Assembly (NCBI GenBank): GCA_963693305.1
Contig: OY855910.1
Span: 21,633,362-21,697,361 of the forward strand
Origin: Meandrina meandrites
Lineage: Eukaryota > Cnidaria > Anthozoa > Scleractinia > Meandrinidae
Length of the DNA stretch: 64,000 nucleotides
Direction of reading: 5' to 3'
The notes below the pieces were generated by a model, which was not told the origin of the DNA, did not search any database, and saw only the letters and a list, made by a program, of their open reading frames with translations. A program made the translations under genes and the position numbers. Below, in pieces: positions 59,935-64,000 of the stretch (the stretch's first letter is position 1; each line of letters begins with the position of its first letter).

Positions 59935-61489
59935 TAAAAGAAACATAAGCAATTAGATTTCGTAACATTTTGATGACACCATGTTACCACACATGCAAGG
60001 GTGAAGTACGAAAATACTGTACATGATAAAATGAAATGTGTGAAATATAAAAGTAATACACCAAAGAATGTTAGTTACTTTGATAAAATGTTTTGCATCA
60101 ATCAAGATTGAGTGGTTAATTTTGCTCTCTCTGTATGTATGAAGAGCATAATACAAAAAGTTGCAGCAATCCCACATTGAATTATTTATAAATTAACTGA
60201 TTTAACAATACTTTTTTGCATGAAGCGTGATTGGGGCTATTTATTTAAACATTTATTTATTCATGATGATCTGTGATTCGATCAACTCGATTTTGCATGA
60301 ACATGAAAGAATTTTGGTTATTAACCGCGCGGCCATGGGCCGAGCGCGGTTCTTGCTCTGCACGGAATTTTTTTTTTTTTTTTTTTTTTCGTTTTTTTGT
60401 CGGTGACCAGACCCAAACCTCCCCTCGGCCAAATCACGATTGGGACTGAATCACGCAACCTGGGATGCTTATTCGCCAAAAGCTGTTGGAACAATGATGT
60501 ATGGGAAATGTTACGGACAATGTTTTCTTTGTTGTGAATAATATATATATTTTTCTTTGGGTTTTTTCGAAGCGTTGGATTCAAAAGGAATATTGAATTC
60601 ACTAAAAAAAGGTATGACATCAGCCATGGAATGCGCTGACGTTGTAGCTTTCACTTTCGCTACGTGACAAATAAGATTGCGTTTACTTGGCATGTTTATT
60701 TCGCCAGAAGCGGCGGTCGTTGCAGTCAAAACAGCTCAAGCGTCTCTATCGAGGGTGAATAATGAATTTATTTATGGAAATTTGATTTCATTCTTCGCTT
60801 CAATATTCCATTCATGAAGAAAATATTTCAATGTTCAAAAGGCGGCTCAATTCAAATCACGAATGTTAAATAGTTTGTTATCTTGCTTCACGCGACGGGC
60901 ACGTGGGAATTTGGCCAAAATTTGCATAATTTCGACTACAATTTCAATTGTCACGCACACTGTTTCTTCATCATTTTGTTCGCATTGTGTGGTTTTTTTG
61001 CAAGTTTATATCGGCAGAAGCGACGGTCATTAATTTATTTGCACTTCTGCGAGTATTTCTTGAAAGTTTTGGCAATTGAAAAGAGATTCTTTAGCTGTTT
61101 CATTGAAGCAAGTTCAAAGATTTAAAGGGAAATAAAATATTTGCTTAAGTAAACAATTGAGCGTGCCCGAACGTGCAGGGGTTACGTCATTAGAAGGGAA
61201 AAACCCCCAAGCTAAAGATAGCCGGGCACAACGTAAATCTCGGATTGTGTGACTAACGTGACTACTTTGCTTGTCCTTTACTCATAATGCAAACAGATTA
61301 AATTTAACCGTGACTTTTGAGAAAGAAAGCTGTTAATTAGCCAAAAATATAAGCGCGGTTTTAAGTTGCTATAGCAACTTCTTGTTTTTTTATGATGCGT
61401 GAAATGTCCCACTATTTTTACCTGACTGGATTTTGAAAAGAGGTATAGGAGAATGGTACATGCAGAAGATAATCAATAATTCAATTATT

Positions 61490-61650
61490 GCTTTTTGGGG
61501 GGGGGGGGAGGGTGGGTGAGCGCTAATAAAAGCCTTCTGGACTGTGAGTCAATGGGTTAGTGCATCACAAATCGCTTTCAATACTAACATTTCCCCAACG
61601 CATACTCCATGCGAAATAGTCGAATCTCGAGAGTTCTTTGGTTGACATTT
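61490..61650. repeat. Second copy of the 57160-57310 module
   Basis: After a G-run, TTCTGGACTGTGAGTCAATG and AATACTAACATTTCCCCAAC follow in the same order as at 57160-57310, also after a G-run. Orientation is the same. Confidence 0.8.
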
Positions 61651-61952
61651 GAATTAATTTCTGTTCTAGCGTGCCATTTCAATAGAAAAAAGACAGAAGA
61701 CCTGGAATTATGGCGCCCAAGAAACTTGAAAGCAACTTGCATACAACTGGACTTTTCAACTTGCGAACTAAGCTGCAGGTGAAATTCACAACTTGGTTTT
61801 AAAGTTCACGAATGTTTGATTTAACACTACATAACAAAATTTCCAAGTTTATAGCCAACTTCAGCAATTTAAAACAACCTTCAAAAACAGTTTGTCAAAA
61901 GTGTTGTGAAACATACTGTAACACTCAGATGCAAGAACTTTTATGTACCTTG

Positions 61953-62153
61953 AGGCCCTGCCAGGGTAAATTCCGACAAGCGACATGGGCCAAAAAGTAG
62001 CGACAGCACTCAAACGAAATAGCGACAAACAACTGATGAAGACAAATGTATGTCACTAAATTTCCGACAGCGTTGTGTAGCCTTGACAAAACGCCAACAC
62101 GAGACATTTTAAAATTCTGACAAGCGACCTGGGACACCCCCCTGGCAGGGCCT
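61953..62153. mobile_element. hAT-like MITE, 201 bp, with 8-bp target duplication
   Basis: AGGCCCTGCCAGGG and inverse CCCTGGCAGGGCCT at the ends; GTACCTTG on the left (61945-61952) and CTACCTTG on the right (62154-62161), 7 of 8 bases equal. Subterminal GACAAGCGAC boxes occur at both ends in the same orientation. An 8-bp duplication points to hAT. Confidence 0.78.
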
Positions 62154-62161
62154 CTACCTTG

Positions 62162-63309
62162 TTGTTTTCTTGCATGCTATCAAGGGACATTTTGAATGAT
62201 ACTAATAAGACTGTTTGTGTTTGATTGGGTTTAGAAAAACAAACTGTCTGTTCTATCTTTGATTACTGAACCCAGTGTAATCCATTTGTTCAGGTAAGAC
62301 AAATTACAGAAAGAAAATGTGTCAGGTGAGTTTGATTAGGTACAGTTAACTTCAATTACAAGCTGAATAGTGAGTTCCTGCAGTACACATGAAACTCTTG
62401 CAGTATTGATGCACCTAATTAAAATATTTAATCTAAAGTACAAACTGAACTGTTTTTGAAAATCGTACATAACTAACAAGTCTTTGTATTCATGTATATA
62501 AACTGCTTTAACAACACGTACAACGTTCCACAATCGAGCACGCTTTTGAATAATAGAAGTCGACAGGTGTAACACTCCATGTGGCGCTCTGATCAATAAC
62601 CTCCAGCCCGACTGATCATTTTATTTGCTACACCAGCCAAACCACACACACACAACTACAATAGCGTTGACTTTTTCGTTAGTAATCAAACTCAAACAGT
62701 TATGTCACGATTCTTTCGTTATTATTACACCACTTACGTTTTGTCCATCGACTCGGTGAGTATTTCTCATAGGGTCTTACTTCAGCTTGCATGAATGAAG
62801 CGCCTGGAAACCTTACGGACCAAGTTATGCTACATGTACAACTAACTCAGCTCCACTCACATGAAGCCAGCCAAGTTACGCTCATCAATTGTGTAATACG
62901 AATATATCGAAAATATTAAGACACACCCCGAGCAGCTGAAATTTTGAGCTCTTTTGATAACAATATGCCCAACATAGCACCCGTGAGCAATCACCACCTC
63001 CGATGACATGTAAAAAGTGAGAGACAAACTTCACAAAACAAACCAAATGGATTGCTTAAAAAAACAACCACCAGACAACATCATGAAGTTAAAAGAATAA
63101 ATTGTGTACTTACAAACAGATGGCACACCTAACATCCACGGTTCTATTCGCTACGGAATTCAGAAAATATTCAAAAGATGCAGAGGCGATGGGCGACTGG
63201 GCGATTCATGGCAAGCCCAAGCAACGGCGCCCGCGAACATACATCTGTACCAAAGCGAAGGAACGTCATGTAAAATACACCAATATACTGACAAATAACG
63301 GCATTTGCT
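62162..63309. other. 5' flanking stretch without recognised feature
   Basis: No coding or repeat similarity recognised. It could contain an untranslated first exon and promoter of the plexin gene, but nothing in the sequence marks them. Confidence 0.35.
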
Positions 63310-64000
63310 GCTGACTCTTTTTAAGCGATGACGTCATAGAATGACGTCATCGGTTAATGCTGTAAAGCGGAAAAGCGATGGAATTTATGGAATTTTTGGT
63401 GTTACGGTGTGAGCGCGATTACTCCCTGAATTGAACCGAAGAGCATTGGGAACTAGGTGCATGGTTTGTGTTCTTGTTCTTGTCGTCGTGCGAGTGGACG
63501 GGACTGTTGTCTGTTGCAATTGACCGATCTTTCTAGAACCGAATAGAATTTGGAACTAACTTCAGGGATAAACGTCAGTAGAAAAGAATTCAAGTAAAAC
63601 TCAACAAGAAATCACGGCGTAGAACTCAAAGCAAAATACTCCCGGGTAGTTAGAAAGGACCGATTCTATCTATAAACGAAAGACACAAATTATATTTGAT
63701 GTGTTTTATTAGATTTAGTAAACAGAAATCTTTACATTTTTTAAAAGAAAAGGGCTAAACATTTTCAAGACAGCGTTTGACCTTGTATCGTATGTCGTCA
63801 GTATCGGATGTCGCGCTACAAGATAACACAGCTTTTGTCAAACAGTCATTCAACACAGAAGTTGTTCCGGAATAAACGTCAGTAGAAAAGAAATCAAGTT
63901 TAACTCAACATGAAAGCACTGCGTAGAACTTAAAGCAAAATACTCCCGGGCAGTTGGAAAGGACTAATTCTAAGTATAAGCTGAAAGAGACTAATTATAT
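63310..64000 (-). repeat. Dispersed repeat family R1, copy C, with tandem dimer, cut by window edge
   Basis: Inverse of 14105-14725: AAGCGATGACGTCATAGAAT start and AAAATACTCCCGGGTAGTTA later. The stretch from about 63565 to 63700 (ATAAACGTCAGTAGAAAAGA on) is repeated from about 63870 to the edge, a period of about 306 bp. Confidence 0.8.

Larger units (their letters stand above)
59205..64000 (-). promoter_or_regulatory. 5' flank or 5' UTR intron of the plexin gene (promoter not located)
   Basis: No further coding exon is seen upstream of the ATG. A pyrimidine-rich TTTACTTTAG just before 59205 resembles a 3' splice site, so transcription may start at an untranslated exon further right. The stretch contains MITEs (59642-59934, 61953-62153), a T-run at 60368-60389 and dispersed repeats at 61490-61650 and 63310-64000. 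No TATA box or CpG-rich promoter could be assigned by eye. Confidence 0.35.

Noticed and set aside
60305..61390. Element bounded by GCGCGGTT-type sequence with a long T-run
   Set aside because: The two ends share only a short GCGGTT word, and the T-run alone does not define a retroposon.
1..64000. CRISPR arrays, operons, ribosome-binding sites and Rho-independent terminators
   Set aside because: The spliced gene structure shows a eukaryotic nuclear locus; the repeats are transposons and microsatellites and not spaced direct-repeat arrays.

Overview
The window looks like nuclear DNA of an animal, most probably an anthozoan cnidarian such as a stony coral. It is AT-rich and intron-rich, packed with short inverted-repeat elements, tRNA-derived SINEs and a Penelope-like fragment, and carries one large gene. 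The species call is an inference from gene structure and repeat style; no marker gene fixes it.

The only host gene I can support is a plexin (semaphorin receptor) on the minus strand. I traced 34 coding exons from the initiator ATG at 59178 down to 1376. Every junction has GT/AG signals and all reading-frame phases chain without a break, giving 5153 coding bases (1717 codons plus two bases). In protein order they encode a signal peptide, a Sema domain, three PSI domains interleaved with IPT/TIG folds, one transmembrane helix, the N-terminal half of the split GAP, the inserted Rho-binding domain, and the beginning of the C-terminal GAP half. The last part, including the second catalytic-arginine motif, lies left of the window. 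Promoter and 5' UTR exons were not located; an acceptor-like site next to the ATG suggests an upstream non-coding exon.

Nearly everything else is intron or 5' flank filled with transposon debris. Main items from left to right: LINE 3' tail (845-1258); TA-type MITE (2653-3168); an inverted-repeat-bounded Penelope-like pseudogene (10442-11323); a TTA-flanked element (11911-12858); an 87-bp tandem duplication (13178-13351); a 6.7-kb element with about 570-bp inverted arms that makes up most of one intron (15449-22130) and holds three smaller elements; a Harbinger element with a truncated transposase and a TTAA-flanked foldback inside it (25271-26785); several foldbacks (27367-27757, 31122-32318, 34141-34355, 34575-34990); a 2-kb inverted-repeat element with 27-bp tandem repeats and telomere-like sequence (34415-36490); a TTA-flanked element with repeated ATGATAGT boxes (41646-42890); a TIR element interrupted by a TA-inserted element whose empty site survives in the opposite arm (43912-46331); three SINEs (29680-29940, 48174-48340, 51633-51905); an element with a 6-bp target duplication (54465-55444); and further MITEs in the 5' flank, ending in a dispersed repeat that becomes a tandem dimer at the right edge (63310-64000).

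I do not see a new cellular system. The value of the window is a complete exon map of most of a plexin and an unusually readable record of nested, non-autonomous DNA transposons, several with intact target-site duplications.
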